From Alphaproteobacteria bacterium (lineage in GTDB: Bacteria > Pseudomonadota > Alphaproteobacteria > UBA9219), in the NCBI GenBank assembly GCA_026225415.1, contig JAMFSS010000001.1, positions 124,001-188,000 on the forward strand: 64,000 nt of DNA, in the 5' to 3' direction. Positions 45,460-55,005 of the stretch are shown one piece after another. Position 1 is the first letter of the stretch, and each line of letters starts with the position of its first letter. The notes below the pieces were generated by a model, which saw only the letters and a program-made list of their open reading frames with translations, had not been told where the DNA came from and did no database searches. The translations under genes were made by a program, and so were the position numbers.

Positions 45460-46707
45460 ATGTCTTTTCGTTCCGTCTTCCGCCACCGCCCCTTCGCTGT
45501 CATGTGGACGGGGCGTGTTTTTTCCCAAATAGCAGCCCTTACCCAAAGCGTCGCCATCGGCTGGTCGGTTTATACCATTGCCCGCCAAAGCCACGACGAA
45601 CAACACAGCATGTTTCTGGTCGGCATGGTCGGGCTGGCGCAATTTGTGCCGATGTTTTTTCTGTCGCTGCTGGCGGGAACGGTGGCCGATAAATATGACC
45701 GGCGTAAAATTCTTGCGGCATGCTATGGCGGCATGATGGTATGCGCGGCGCTGTATACTTTTGTTATCGCGCAACCGCATCCCTCGCTGGTGTTGATTTT
45801 TCTGGTGGCGACCTTGTTCGGCCTTGGACGCACCTTTGGCGCGCCTGCCGCTACATCTATGGTACCGGCTTTGGTGCCGCGTGATGTTTTGCCGCGCGCG
45901 ATTGCATGGAACACATTGGCGGTTCAAACGGGCATGGTCATCGGCCCGTGGCTGGGTGGTATTTTGTGCGGCATATCGCCGGTTGTCGCCAATGCCACGG
46001 CGTGCGCGATGTATGGCGTGGCGACGACGGCTGTGCTGATGCTGTTGCGTTTTCCCATCAATGCCAAAGCAGTGCAAACCGGCGCATCGCGCGTGACAAT
46101 GATCCGCGAAGGGTTGCTGCATTTATGGAGCAGTAAAATTATTTTGGGCGCGATATCGCTCGATCTGTTCGCCGTATTGTTGGGTGGCGTTACATCTTTG
46201 CTGCCCGCCTATGCCAAAGATGTTTTGTTCATCGGCCCCGAAGGGTTCGGGCATCTGCGCTCCGCCCTTGCGCTTGGCGGTGGGCTCACGACTTTAACGT
46301 TGGCCATGTATCCATTGAAACGCCATGCCGGTAAATGGATGCTGGGCGGCGTGACATTATACGGCATTGCCACTTTGTGTTTTGCCTATTCGGAAAATTT
46401 CTGGCTGTCGATGGGGGCGTTGATGATCGCGGGGATTGGCGACTCGCTGTCCGTTTTCGTGCGCCAAAATCTGGTGCAGATTGTTACGCCCGATACCATG
46501 CGTGGCCGTGTGTCGGCAGTCTCTGGCCTGTTCATCAGCGCATCGAACGAATTGGGCGAATTTGAAAGCGGCGTCGCCGCGCGTTTTCTGGGTGTTGTTG
46601 GCGCGGCAGTGTTTGGCGGCGTCGGTTCGGTTATCGTGACAGGGCTATGGGCAAAAATGTTTCCGGCTTTGCGCGAAGCCGATCGTTTGGAAGCACCTAA
46701 ACTTTAG
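45460..46707 (+). CDS. Major facilitator superfamily transporter
   Basis: The 415 residues have about twelve membrane helices. The loop 2-3 motif appears as AGTVADKYDRRKILAACYGG, and the opening FRSVFRHRPFAVMWTGRVFSQIAALTQSVAIGWSVY is typical of the MFS_3/enterobactin-exporter-like subfamily. The substrate is unknown. Its 3' end overlaps the convergent miaA by 11 bp. Confidence 0.88.
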   Translation: MSFRSVFRHRPFAVMWTGRVFSQIAALTQSVAIGWSVYTIARQSHDEQHSMFLVGMVGLAQFVPMFFLSLLAGTVADKYDRRKILAACYGGMMVCAALYTFVIAQPHPSLVLIFLVATLFGLGRTFGAPAATSMVPALVPRDVLPRAIAWNTLAVQTGMVIGPWLGGILCGISPVVANATACAMYGVATTAVLMLLRFPINAKAVQTGASRVTMIREGLLHLWSSKIILGAISLDLFAVLLGGVTSLLPAYAKDVLFIGPEGFGHLRSALALGGGLTTLTLAMYPLKRHAGKWMLGGVTLYGIATLCFAYSENFWLSMGALMIAGIGDSLSVFVRQNLVQIVTPDTMRGRVSAVSGLFISASNELGEFESGVAARFLGVVGAAVFGGVGSVIVTGLWAKMFPALREADRLEAPKL

Positions 46708-47596
46708 CCCACTGGTTCCGAAACCAGGTCATCTGCCGCTTGGCGTAATTGCGGGTCATCTGCTGGGCTTTCTCTACCGCTTCGCTCAATGACATTTCGC
46801 CGCGCAAATGCGCCGCCAATTCGCGCACACCCAAAATCTTCATCGCGGGCAGGGTGGGTGACAAATCTCGCGCTATCAACGCCCGCACTTCTTCCAACGC
46901 ACCGCGTTCCATCATTTTTACAAATCGCGTATTGCAGGCGGCGTATAATTCCTCGCGCGGTGGCAACAAAAGATGGAGGTCAGAGGTCAGAGGTTTGAGG
47001 TCGGGGGATATAATAATCTGCCCAGCCTCTGGCTTCTGGCCTCCGGCCTCATTCTTCTGCCATTCCCCCAAAGTCTTGCCGGTATGCGCCACAACTTCAA
47101 ACGCGCGGATCAAACGTTGCCGGTCATTCGGTTTAATCCGCGCGGCGCTGTCACCGTCGCGCAACGCCAAGGCCGCACGAAATTCAACCTCGCCACGCGC
47201 ATCATACAAAGCCGAAACCTCTGCCCGCACAGTATCCGGAACGGGCGGAATTTCCGCCAACCCGCCTTGCAACGCCGCAAAATACAAACCGGTGCCGCCC
47301 ACCACAATCGGCGTGCGTCCTTGCGCCACAACACCGGCAATCGATGCCCGCGCCAACGCCAACCATTTGCCCGCTGATGACGCCTCACCGGCATCCATCA
47401 CCTCATACAACAGATGCGGAATTTCGGCCTTGTCCGCCGCTTCCGGTTGCGCGGTCAATAAAGGCAACCCGGCATAAATCTGCATCGCATCGGCATTGAT
47501 GATCACCCCGCCGCACTCTCGCGCCAAACGCATGGCCAAGGCCGACTTGCCCGAAGCCGTGGGGCCGCCGATAAGGATGATAGGCTGTTGTTTCAT
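46697..47596 (-). CDS. miaA: tRNA dimethylallyltransferase
   Basis: The 299-residue protein transfers dimethylallyl to A37 of tRNAs reading UNN codons. The P-loop GGPTASGKSALAMRLA, INADAMQIY, VGGTGLYFAALQGGL and MTRNYAKRQMTWFRNQ are all MiaA blocks. Residues about 180-208, between LGEWQ and LLLPPREELY, are an extra stretch (KNEAGGQKPEAGQ ... PLTSDLH) encoded by a purine/pyrimidine hairpin element at 46973-47058. Confidence 0.95.
   Translation of the reverse strand: MKQQPIILIGGPTASGKSALAMRLARECGGVIINADAMQIYAGLPLLTAQPEAADKAEIPHLLYEVMDAGEASSAGKWLALARASIAGVVAQGRTPIVVGGTGLYFAALQGGLAEIPPVPDTVRAEVSALYDARGEVEFRAALALRDGDSAARIKPNDRQRLIRAFEVVAHTGKTLGEWQKNEAGGQKPEAGQIIISPDLKPLTSDLHLLLPPREELYAACNTRFVKMMERGALEEVRALIARDLSPTLPAMKILGVRELAAHLRGEMSLSEAVEKAQQMTRNYAKRQMTWFRNQWAKV
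46973..47058. repeat. Purine/pyrimidine hairpin element inside miaA
   Basis: The plus strand has GGAGGTCAGAGGTCAGAGG and TTTGAGG units, then a central AT-rich spacer (ATATAATAAT), then CCTCTGGCTTCTGGCCTCC and GGCCTCATTCTTC. The two arms are imperfect inverses made of short reiterated words. It is in frame with miaA. Its architecture is like the elements at 48874-48985 and 57934-58050. Confidence 0.6.
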
Positions 47597-47672
47597 ATAG
47601 CCTTTGAGGGGTTTTCACCGTATAGATAAGAGGCTATAGTCCGCCCGGACACTTAAAAACAAGAGGAAAACA

Positions 47673-47867
47673 ATGGGATTAAGCCTCACACATATTATTT
47701 TGCTGCTGGTTGTCGTGCTGGTGGTCTTTGGCGCGGGCAAATTGCCCACAATCATGGGCGATCTGGGCAAGGGCATGCGCAATTTCAAAGCCGGCCTTAA
47801 CGACACCAAAGCGGAAGAAAAACCGGAAGACAAAACGCTTCCACCGCCACCACCGCCAGCAGCATAG
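47673..47867 (+). CDS. tatA: Sec-independent translocase subunit TatA
   Basis: The 64 residues have one helix (LSLTHIILLLVVVLVVFGAGKLP), the FGxGKLP hinge, then the amphipathic helix IMGDLGKGMRNFKAGL and an acidic, Pro-rich tail. TatA oligomers form the pore for folded, twin-arginine substrates. It is the first gene of tatABC, 8 bp before tatB. Confidence 0.95.
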   Translation: MGLSLTHIILLLVVVLVVFGAGKLPTIMGDLGKGMRNFKAGLNDTKAEEKPEDKTLPPPPPPAA

Positions 47868-47875
47868 GTTAGCCG

Positions 47876-48133
47876 ATGCTGGATTTCGCATGGCCAGAGC
47901 TGGTGGTAATCGGCGCGGTTGCCCTTGTCGCCATAGGTCCCAAGGATTTGCCCAAGGCTATGTATAACCTCGGCAAATGGGCCGGCAAGGCACGCAGTTT
48001 TGCGCATGACCTGCACCGCGCGTTCGAGCAGGTTTCTTATGAAGCCGAAGTGGCAGAACGCATGAAGGCCGAAAAAGAAAACCCGCCTTCCGACAAACCG
48101 CGTTCTAATACCCAAGAACCGCCCCATGAATGA
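47876..48133 (+). CDS. tatB: Sec-independent translocase subunit TatB
   Basis: The 85 residues open with MLDFAWPELVVIGAVALVAIGPKDLPKAMYNLGKWAGKARSF, the TatB hinge being GPKDLP. With TatC it forms the receptor for twin-arginine signal peptides. Its 3' end overlaps tatC by 8 bp. Confidence 0.95.
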   Translation: MLDFAWPELVVIGAVALVAIGPKDLPKAMYNLGKWAGKARSFAHDLHRAFEQVSYEAEVAERMKAEKENPPSDKPRSNTQEPPHE

Positions 48134-48905
48134 AGTCGCCGATTTCGATCCGTTAAAACAACCGCTGCTGGCGCATCTGGTCGAACTGCGCCAACGGCTG
48201 ATCTATTCCATGGTCGCCATCCTGATCGGTTTTGCCATCAGCTATTACTTCGCGCCGCAAATTTATGAATTTCTGGTGCGCCCGTTGGCCAATTCTGGCG
48301 GCGGCACGCACCGACTGATTTATACCGGCCTTACCGAAGCGTTCGTGACTTATGTGAAACTCGCTTTGTGGATGGGCTGTTTTTTGGCTTTCCCCGTTGT
48401 CGCGGCGCAAATCTGGATGTTCGTCGCCCCGGGTCTTTATAAAAACGAACGCAGCGCGTTTCTGCCGTTTTTAATCGCAACACCCGCTTTTTTCCTGATG
48501 GGGGCGTCGGTTGCCTATTACATCGTTTTTCCGATGGCGTGGAAATTCTTTCTCAGTTTTGAAATGCCCGGCACCACGGAAACCATGCCCATTGAACTCG
48601 AAGCGCGGGTCAGCGAATATCTGTCCCTGTCGATGACGGTTATCTTTGCTTTCGGTATCGCCTTCGAACTACCGGTTATCCTTGTGCTGCTGGCGCGGGC
48701 AGGGGTGGTTTCTGCCGCCAAACTGGCCAGTTTCCGCCGTTACGCCGTGGTGCTTATCTTTATAGCATCCGCCATTTTGACCCCGCCCGATCTTGTCAGT
48801 ATGGTTTCTCTGGCTGTGCCGATGATGCTGCTTTATGAACTTTCAATCCTCGGCGCCAAATGGGTCGAGAAGAAGGGGGGAGAAGAAGGGAGAAAGAGGG
48901 ATTAG
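48126..48905 (+). CDS. tatC: Sec-independent translocase subunit TatC
   Basis: The 259 residues have six membrane helices: PLLAHLVELRQRLIYSMVAILIGF, then FVAPGLYKNERSAFLPFLIATPAFFLMGASVAYYIVFPMAWKFF and FRRYAVVLIFIASAILTPPDLVSM are TatC blocks. It binds twin-arginine signals. The last ten residues (KKGGEEGRKRD) and the stop codon are encoded by the purine arm of a hairpin element at 48874-48985, so the native end has probably been replaced. Confidence 0.96.
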   Translation: MNEVADFDPLKQPLLAHLVELRQRLIYSMVAILIGFAISYYFAPQIYEFLVRPLANSGGGTHRLIYTGLTEAFVTYVKLALWMGCFLAFPVVAAQIWMFVAPGLYKNERSAFLPFLIATPAFFLMGASVAYYIVFPMAWKFFLSFEMPGTTETMPIELEARVSEYLSLSMTVIFAFGIAFELPVILVLLARAGVVSAAKLASFRRYAVVLIFIASAILTPPDLVSMVSLAVPMMLLYELSILGAKWVEKKGGEEGRKRD

Positions 48906-48985
48906 AGGGCAAAAACATAGCCTTCTCTTATCCTTATCTTTCCCTGCTATTCTCCCCTTCACTCACCTCTTTTTTTCTCTAACCC
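48874..48985. repeat. Purine/pyrimidine hairpin element, tatC-serS
   Basis: A purine arm (AGAAGGGGGGAGAAGAAGG and onwards, about 35 nt) and a pyrimidine arm (CTTCTCTTATCCTTATC ... CTCCCCTTCACTCACCTC, about 60 nt) face each other across a short AAAAACATAG spacer. It begins inside tatC and ends just before serS, and may act as a terminator or mRNA stabiliser. Confidence 0.6.
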
Positions 48986-48995
48986 CCATCTTCTT

Positions 48996-50396
48996 ATGCA
49001 CGACATAAAATTTATCCGCGATACGCCCGATGCTTTTGACGCCGCAATGCTACGTCGCCATTTGGATGTTACCGCAGCAGATATCCTGTCGCTGGACGGC
49101 GAACGCCGCGCGGTTCAAACCGAAACGCAGGAACTGCAAGCCAAGCGCAATGATCTATCGAAACAAATCGGCGAAATCAAAAAGACCGGCGGTAACGCCG
49201 ATGAATTGATGCAGCAAGTCGCGTCCATGAAAGAACGTCTGGCGACGCTGGAAAATATGGACAAGCTGTATGCTCAGCGCATGCAGGAAATGTTGTGCAG
49301 CATCCCCAACATTCCCGCTAATGATGTGCCGGAAGGCAAAGACGAGGCGGACAACAAAGAATTACGTCGTTCAGGCCAGCCCGCGCTTATCAATAACCCG
49401 CGTCAGCATTTTGAACTGGGCGAAGCGCTCGGCCTGATGGATTTTGAAGGCGCGGCGAAACTTTCCGGCGCACGCTTCACAATCCTCAAGGGCGCTTTGG
49501 CGCGGTTGGAACGCGCTCTTGGCGATTTTATGCTTGATACCCACACGGATGAATTCGGCTATACCGAAATTTCGCCGCCCTTGCTGGTGAAAGACGAAGT
49601 GATGTTCGGTACCGCGCAATTGCCGAAATTTGCCGATGACCAATTCACCGCAGCCCGCACCAAATCGCGCGATGAATTGCTGCACGAAGCTTTGTCATTT
49701 GCGAGCGCAGAAGAATTGGCCAGCCTGCAACGCGGCGAACGTAGCCTTGCTGATGTTGTGGCTGCCGCCATTTCGCGTGCGCCTGTCAAAGAAGATTTAT
49801 GGCTCATCCCCACGGCAGAAGTTCCGCTCACCAACATGGTGGCCAACACCATTCTGGAACGTGAGAAACTGCCGTTGCGTTTTACCGCACGCACGCCCTG
49901 TTTCCGCGCCGAAGCGGGCGCCGCAGGCCGTGACACGCGCGGCATGTTACGCCAACATCAATTCTATAAAGTCGAGATGGTCAGCATCACGGCACCCGAA
50001 GAATCCGACAAAGAACATCAACGCATGACCGAATGTGCGGAACATGTTTTGAAGAAACTTGAACTGCCGTTCCGTACCATCGTGCTATGCACCGGCGATA
50101 TGGGTTTTGCCGCACGTAAAACCTATGACATCGAAGTGTGGATGCCGGGTCAAAACACCTTCCGCGAAATCTCCAGCTGCTCCAACTGCGGTGATTTTCA
50201 GGCGCGGCGCATGAATGCCCGCACGCGGGCATCGGGCGAGAAAAACACCGAATTCGTGCATACGCTTAATGGCTCAGGCGTGGCGGTGGGGCGTTGTTTG
50301 ATCGCGATTATGGAGAATTATCAGCAACCGGACGGATCGATTGTCATCCCCGCCGTTTTGCGCAAATATATGGGCGGAATGGAGCGTATCGGATGA
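48996..50396 (+). CDS. serS: Seryl-tRNA synthetase
   Basis: The protein has 466 residues, slightly long for the family. An N-terminal coiled coil (about 30-105) grips the tRNA-Ser long arm. The class II catalytic core has motif 2 [26 protein letters not shown], then [30 protein letters not shown] and motif 3 [20 protein letters not shown]. About 40 extra residues (residues 225-265: [21 protein letters not shown]) form an insertion before [10 protein letters not shown]. The stop overlaps the next start. Confidence 0.95.
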   Translation: MHDIKFIRDTPDAFDAAMLRRHLDVTAADILSLDGERRAVQTETQELQAKRNDLSKQIGEIKKTGGNADELMQQVASMKERLATLENMDKLYAQRMQEMLCSIPNIPANDVPEGKDEADNKELRRSGQPALINNPRQHFELGEALGLMDFEGAAKLSGARFTILKGALARLERALGDFMLDTHTDEFGYTEISPPLLVKDEVMFGTAQLPKFADDQFTAARTKSRDELLHEALSFASAEELASLQRGERSLADVVAAAISRAPVKEDLWLIPTAEVPLTNMVANTILEREKLPLRFTARTPCFRAEAGAAGRDTRGMLRQHQFYKVEMVSITAPEESDKEHQRMTECAEHVLKKLELPFRTIVLCTGDMGFAARKTYDIEVWMPGQNTFREISSCSNCGDFQARRMNARTRASGEKNTEFVHTLNGSGVAVGRCLIAIMENYQQPDGSIVIPAVLRKYMGGMERIG

Positions 50397-51385
50397 AAAA
50401 CACTTTCGCAAAAATGGCGGCCACGGGCGTAATGCTGGCGATGCTGTCAGCATGTACAATGTATCACGGGTCTAACAGCGCCTATCTGCCCGACCGTTCC
50501 GGTATTCAGGAAGGCCAAACGGTCACGGTGGGCAACAATGAAAATATTTATACCGTCGCCAAGAAATACAATGTGTCGATGCGCGAATTGATTTCGTTAA
50601 ACGGATTAAAACCGCCGTTTGAAATCCGCCCCGGCCAAAGCCTGACATTGCCCGCAGGCGGCACAAGTTTCGGCGGTAATATGCCGGCACCCGAGGCCGC
50701 GCCGCTCGCGCCGGTAGAACGCAACAGCCTTTCGACAATTGAGCACGCGCCCGTTGCATCGGAAAGCCTCGCGCCCATAACAGCGGCACCTGCGCCCGCG
50801 CCCACCGTTACGGCACCTGCATCAACATCGCCCTTTGCCGCACCAACAGCCGTAACACCAAAACCCGCGCCGCAATCCTCTCTTACACCTGCCACAGCCC
50901 CCACTGATGCGGTTCAGGCGCTTAACCACGCTTCGGTGGCACGCGCGCAAACGGCGACCACAATGTCGGGTGCCGCAACAACTGCTGCCGTGGCCACAAC
51001 CGCGCCTGATATGATTTGGCCTGTTCAGGGGCCCATCGTTTCCGGCTATGGCGCCAAGGGCGCGGGCTTGGCGAATGACGGGGTCAATATCAGCGCACCC
51101 AAGGGTTCACCCGTGGTGGCATCCGCACCCGGCACCGTTGTCTATGCCGGTGATGAAATGAAGGGTTTCGGCAATCTGGTTCTTATCCGCCATGAAGGTG
51201 ATTGGGTAACGGCTTACGCGCATCTGGATCGTGTGCTGGTCAAGAAGGATACCGTGGTGGCACAGGGTGATGAAATCGGCACCGTCGGCAAAACCGGCAA
51301 TGCAGCCTCGCCGCAAGTTCATTTCGAAGTCCGTCAGGGCGGCAAGGCTGTCGACCCCACAAGCGTCGTTAAAAACGCAGGCTAA
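50393..51385 (+). CDS. NlpD/EnvC-like lipoprotein with LysM and degenerate M23 domain
   Basis: The protein has 330 residues. A lipoprotein signal (MLAMLSAC) is followed by a LysM domain (about 45-90: [39 protein letters not shown]), a long Ala/Pro/Thr linker and a LytM domain (about 205-325). AYAHLDRV and VHFEVRQGG keep later metal-site histidines. At the first ligand HxxxD is replaced by NDGVN ([11 protein letters not shown]), so the peptidase is likely inactive, as in NlpD/EnvC activators of cell-wall amidases. Four-base overlap with serS. Confidence 0.88.
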   Translation: MKNTFAKMAATGVMLAMLSACTMYHGSNSAYLPDRSGIQEGQTVTVGNNENIYTVAKKYNVSMRELISLNGLKPPFEIRPGQSLTLPAGGTSFGGNMPAPEAAPLAPVERNSLSTIEHAPVASESLAPITAAPAPAPTVTAPASTSPFAAPTAVTPKPAPQSSLTPATAPTDAVQALNHASVARAQTATTMSGAATTAAVATTAPDMIWPVQGPIVSGYGAKGAGLANDGVNISAPKGSPVVASAPGTVVYAGDEMKGFGNLVLIRHEGDWVTAYAHLDRVLVKKDTVVAQGDEIGTVGKTGNAASPQVHFEVRQGGKAVDPTSVVKNAG

Positions 51386-51528
51386 ATGGCCTTTGCGGAA
51401 AGCATGAAAAAACGCCGTATAATTTCTCGGCCTCTTAACCATAAAGAGCCGATGAAAATAATTACTTTATCACCAGCCTGTTACTACATAAAAGTCAGTT
51501 CCTATTAAAAATAAAGCAAAGGCCATTT
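51384..51528 (+). promoter_or_regulatory. Long-range inverted repeat that can mask the next ribosome site
   Basis: AAATGGCCTTTGC at 51384-51396, overlapping the upstream stop codon, is the perfect inverse of GCAAAGGCCATTT at 51516-51528, which contains the AAAGG ribosome site of the gene starting at 51532. A second stem (CTCTT/AAGAG) lies between. Ribosomes ending on the upstream gene would open the structure, which suggests translational coupling. Confidence 0.45.
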
Positions 51529-51531
51529 GTG

Positions 51532-52077
51532 ATGAAAGACGTATTTAAGCCAGTCGCTATCGAAAAAATTCTGGATATGCTTGCTGTGGAGCCAGGCGTT
51601 GTTGACGCCCAAGAGAAAAGCACAGGGCTGATAAGCCTGATATTACCTGTGCCGGAAAATTGGCTGGGCGAAGAATATTATAACCCGGAGAATCCCACGA
51701 AAATTATCATTCGGCCTGTTGATGGAAAACCCATTTCTTTCACAGATCCTGAAACATGGCGCGTTGCCGTTGGCAAGCATGTCGCCGAAGAATTTTTTGC
51801 GACAGGGGAAGTTGTTCGTCTTGTCAAAACTCTTATCAGGCAAACCGATTTGGACGACCAAAACCGCAAAGTCTTTTTGATTTTTCTAAAGATGGCCCAT
51901 TCTTGGGGCTGTGATAGCGGGATATGGCCTTCAGGGCATCCGTCCAAGCATAAATTGCAACCGCCGGAAAAGCTTTCGGGTGTTTTGGCCAAGATCATAC
52001 CAAGCGCGGATAGCGACCGCTCGGCTACGCGGCGCATTCGAACGCGCGTGAGAAAAGAAACATTTGAAATCCGGTGA
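51532..52077 (+). CDS. Unknown soluble protein
   Basis: The protein has 181 residues from ATG 51532; GTG 51529 is also in frame. It has no signal or membrane segment. The middle section (KIIIRPVDGKPISFTDPETWRVAVGKHVAEEFFATGEVVRLV) looks alpha/beta, and the C-terminus is Arg-rich (SDRSATRRIRTRVRKETFEIR), perhaps nucleic-acid binding. No family is recognised. It is convergent with the epimerase gene. Confidence 0.6.
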   Translation: MKDVFKPVAIEKILDMLAVEPGVVDAQEKSTGLISLILPVPENWLGEEYYNPENPTKIIIRPVDGKPISFTDPETWRVAVGKHVAEEFFATGEVVRLVKTLIRQTDLDDQNRKVFLIFLKMAHSWGCDSGIWPSGHPSKHKLQPPEKLSGVLAKIIPSADSDRSATRRIRTRVRKETFEIR

Positions 52078-52080
52078 GCC

Positions 52081-54006
52081 TTAAGCCGTTTTCTTTAAAT
52101 CACAACCGCTCCGATTAAATTCGGGCACCAGCCGTTGCAATTGCGCGATGCACTCACACTCACCCAGGCCTTCGCGCAGCTGTGCGGCGTAATCATCCAG
52201 TTGCTGGCCGATCACCGGCAATTCAACCGTCGTCGCCTTGCCCAGTTTCACGCCGTCAGCTGCGGAGGGGATAAGTTCTTCGGCCTCCGCGAATAATTCT
52301 TCATGCAGTTTTTCGCCCGCACGCAAACCGGTATAGGTAATTTTGATATCCTGATCGGGGCGCAATCCCGCCAAACGAATAACCTGCCGCGCCAGATCGG
52401 CGATCTTCACCGGCTCTCCCATATCCAAAACCAAAACCTTGCCGCGCTGGTCGCCCGGCTTGGTGCCTAACGCCGATGCCTGTAGCACTAATTCAACCGC
52501 TTCGCGCACCGTCATGAAATAACGCGTAATATCGGGATGCGTCACGGTCAACGGGCCGCCTTTGGCCAATTGTTCCTGAAAACGCGGCACGACAGAGCCG
52601 GTCGAACCCAACACATTGCCGAAACGCACCGTGATGAAACGCGTGGTGGCTGATGACAAATCCAACGCCTGACAATAAATTTCGGCCAAGCGCTTGGTCG
52701 CGCCCATCACGCTGGACGGATACACGGCCTTGTCGGTTGAAATCAAAACCATCGCGGCGCAATTGGCGTTCTGGCAACAATCCGCGACGATGCGCGTGCC
52801 GATCACATTGGTAAGCAGAGTTTCGCGGATATTTTCTTCGGCAATCGGCACATGTTTAATGGCGGCGGCATGGAAAACCAGTTCGGGTTTTTCCGAGTCA
52901 AAAATCTGTGTCATGCGGGTCGCATCGCGCACATCGCCGATCAACGACCGCATCGGCTGATAGGGCAGGCTTTCACGAATTTCCATATCGATGCGATACA
53001 AATTGAATTCGCTGAACTCCACCAAAGTCAGATGCTTGGGCTCCAACGCCGCAATCTGTCGCACCAGTTCCGCGCCAATTGTGCCGCCCGCGCCTGTCAC
53101 CAACACGCGCTTGCCTTTCACCAGGCTGCGGATTTCGCTGCGGTTCAATTTGGTTTCGGGACGGCCCAATAAATCTTCCAACGCCAAAGGCTGATCGCGC
53201 ACGCTTAACGCCGCCACATCGCTGCGCACATCGGTAAGCGCCGGCAAACGCGACAGGCTAAGACCCAATGCGGTCGCTTGTTCCAACAACTGGCTCACCA
53301 AAGCATTGTTAAAACGCGACACCGAACGGGTCAGGATAAGGCGGGTAGGGGCCTTCATCTGGTCGCGCAATCTGGCGACAATCGCGGGCAATTCTTCAAC
53401 CGTACCCAAAACATCGATGCCGTGAATGGAACGCCCCACCCGTTTGGCATTCTCGCCGATAATCCCCACAACATGATAGGCGGCTTGCGGATTGGCGCTG
53501 ACGGCGCGCATAAACAAATCGGCTTCATCACCCGCGCCGACCAACAAAACATTGACCCGACCCGCGCCCGACTTTTCCCATAAAACACTCAGGCGTTTTT
53601 CGCGCAACATGCGGAATATCATGCGCGACCCGCCCAATCCGGCCAGCATGATAAACCACGCCATAAACGGCAAGGTACGCGGCACGCCCGTCAATCGCGT
53701 GGTAAGAAAAGCCAACGCAAGAAAAATGGCGACGGCAATGGTCGAGGCACGAAAAATTTCCCGCAAATCGCGCAAGGACGCAAACGCCCAAATGCTGCGA
53801 TACAAACCAACCGCCCAAAACACCAAGCCGCAAGTGACGGTAAAAATAACCGATGCAATGGCGGTATCGCCCAACGACAAGGTGTGAAAATCATCGCCCA
53901 GACGCAAATACAGCGCGAGCCAGAAGGACACCGCCGCGACAAATGAGTCGTGCAGGAACGCGAGCAGGCGGCGATTATTGTAAATAATATTCATTTTTGG
54001 GCTCAT
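52081..54006 (-). CDS. Membrane-anchored nucleoside-diphosphate-sugar dehydratase/epimerase (CapD/WbpM type)
   Basis: The protein has 641 residues. The N-terminal 150 residues hold four membrane helices, a CoA-binding-like Rossmann domain follows (NVLLVGAGDEADLFMRAV), and an extended short-chain dehydrogenase domain (about 290-600) has VLVTGAGGTIGAELVRQI, DVRDATRM, FHAAAIKHVPIAEEN, STDKAVYPSSVMGATKRLAEIYCQ and FGNVLGSTGSVVPRFQEQL. It matches PglF/WbpM-type UDP-GlcNAc 4,6-dehydratases that start synthesis of surface or glycoprotein sugars. rfbD lies directly upstream on the same strand. ATG 53994 is an alternative start. Confidence 0.9.
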   Translation of the reverse strand: MSPKMNIIYNNRRLLAFLHDSFVAAVSFWLALYLRLGDDFHTLSLGDTAIASVIFTVTCGLVFWAVGLYRSIWAFASLRDLREIFRASTIAVAIFLALAFLTTRLTGVPRTLPFMAWFIMLAGLGGSRMIFRMLREKRLSVLWEKSGAGRVNVLLVGAGDEADLFMRAVSANPQAAYHVVGIIGENAKRVGRSIHGIDVLGTVEELPAIVARLRDQMKAPTRLILTRSVSRFNNALVSQLLEQATALGLSLSRLPALTDVRSDVAALSVRDQPLALEDLLGRPETKLNRSEIRSLVKGKRVLVTGAGGTIGAELVRQIAALEPKHLTLVEFSEFNLYRIDMEIRESLPYQPMRSLIGDVRDATRMTQIFDSEKPELVFHAAAIKHVPIAEENIRETLLTNVIGTRIVADCCQNANCAAMVLISTDKAVYPSSVMGATKRLAEIYCQALDLSSATTRFITVRFGNVLGSTGSVVPRFQEQLAKGGPLTVTHPDITRYFMTVREAVELVLQASALGTKPGDQRGKVLVLDMGEPVKIADLARQVIRLAGLRPDQDIKITYTGLRAGEKLHEELFAEAEELIPSAADGVKLGKATTVELPVIGQQLDDYAAQLREGLGECECIAQLQRLVPEFNRSGCDLKKTA

Positions 54007-54058
54007 TTTTTTGGTCTTGTTTTATGCCTGTTTTTCGCCTGCGCCGCAACAAAAACGC

Positions 54059-54955
54059 TTATCCTTCGCCTTTTTCTGCGATTTCCCCGACCATCTTAAC
54101 CAAATCCACGCGCCAATCATGCGGGGCAATCCCGTAAACCTCGCGCAATCTTTCGTTGTTAAGAATCGAACAGGCCGGGCGCGGCACGCGGGCGGTCATG
54201 TCGGCAATGGGTACAGGTTGTAACGTCGGGCGGCGGGAGGTCAGCGGGGCGTACGCATCCATAACGGCTTGCAAAAATTCAAACCGCGTCGCGGGCGTTT
54301 CGCCGGAAAGATGAAAAGTGCCAAACCCGTTGCCCTTGCCGTGAAGAATCGCATCGGCAATCGTCACGATGCCCTGTGCCAATGCTGTCGCGCTGGTGGG
54401 GTTTGCGCTCTGGTCGCTGGCGGCGCGTACTTCATCCTGGCTGTCGATGGCGTTCAAAGTTTTGCGCAAAGCATTATTGCCAAACGGGCTGAACACATAG
54501 GATGTGCGCAAAATCACATGCCAATACAAACCATGCCGCGCGGCTTCCTCGCCCAACATTTTGGTCTGGCCGTAAACATTCACCGGATTCATCGCATCCT
54601 GCGTGCCGTAAGGCGCAGTTTGCCTGCCATCAAACACATAATCGGTCGAGATATGGATAAAAGGCGCGTCCACATGGGCGCATTGCCCTGCGATATGCGC
54701 GACCGCGTGAAAATTCACTTCCCGCGCCAGATCGGGGTCGCGCTCGCATGCGTCGATGTCGGTCATGGCGGCGGCATTAATAACCAGATCGGGCGCATAA
54801 TCCTGTATGGCGGTTGCGATATCGCGCGGCTTGGTAAAATCACACTCATGGCGGCCTAAGGCTTTGAACTGCCAATCAGAGGGCAGGGCAAGCCGCTGCA
54901 TAGAGCGGCCAACCTGCCCATTGCCGCCAAACAAAAGTATGCGGTTGCTAACCAT
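54059..54955 (-). CDS. rfbD: dTDP-4-dehydrorhamnose reductase
   Basis: The protein has 298 residues: Rossmann start LLFGGNGQVGRSMQRLAL, CDFTKPRDI, NAAAMTDIDACERDPDLAREVNFHAVAHIAGQCA and the catalytic VYGQTKMLGEEAA (YxxxK). It makes dTDP-L-rhamnose for surface polysaccharide. rfbA, B and C are not in this window. It probably shares a transcript with the dehydratase gene 52 bp downstream. Confidence 0.92.
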   Translation of the reverse strand: MVSNRILLFGGNGQVGRSMQRLALPSDWQFKALGRHECDFTKPRDIATAIQDYAPDLVINAAAMTDIDACERDPDLAREVNFHAVAHIAGQCAHVDAPFIHISTDYVFDGRQTAPYGTQDAMNPVNVYGQTKMLGEEAARHGLYWHVILRTSYVFSPFGNNALRKTLNAIDSQDEVRAASDQSANPTSATALAQGIVTIADAILHGKGNGFGTFHLSGETPATRFEFLQAVMDAYAPLTSRRPTLQPVPIADMTARVPRPACSILNNERLREVYGIAPHDWRVDLVKMVGEIAEKGEG

Positions 54956-55005
54956 TTATTATCCATAATTATTGTACACAGGAAAACTACCCCCCAGCAG
55001 GATGC

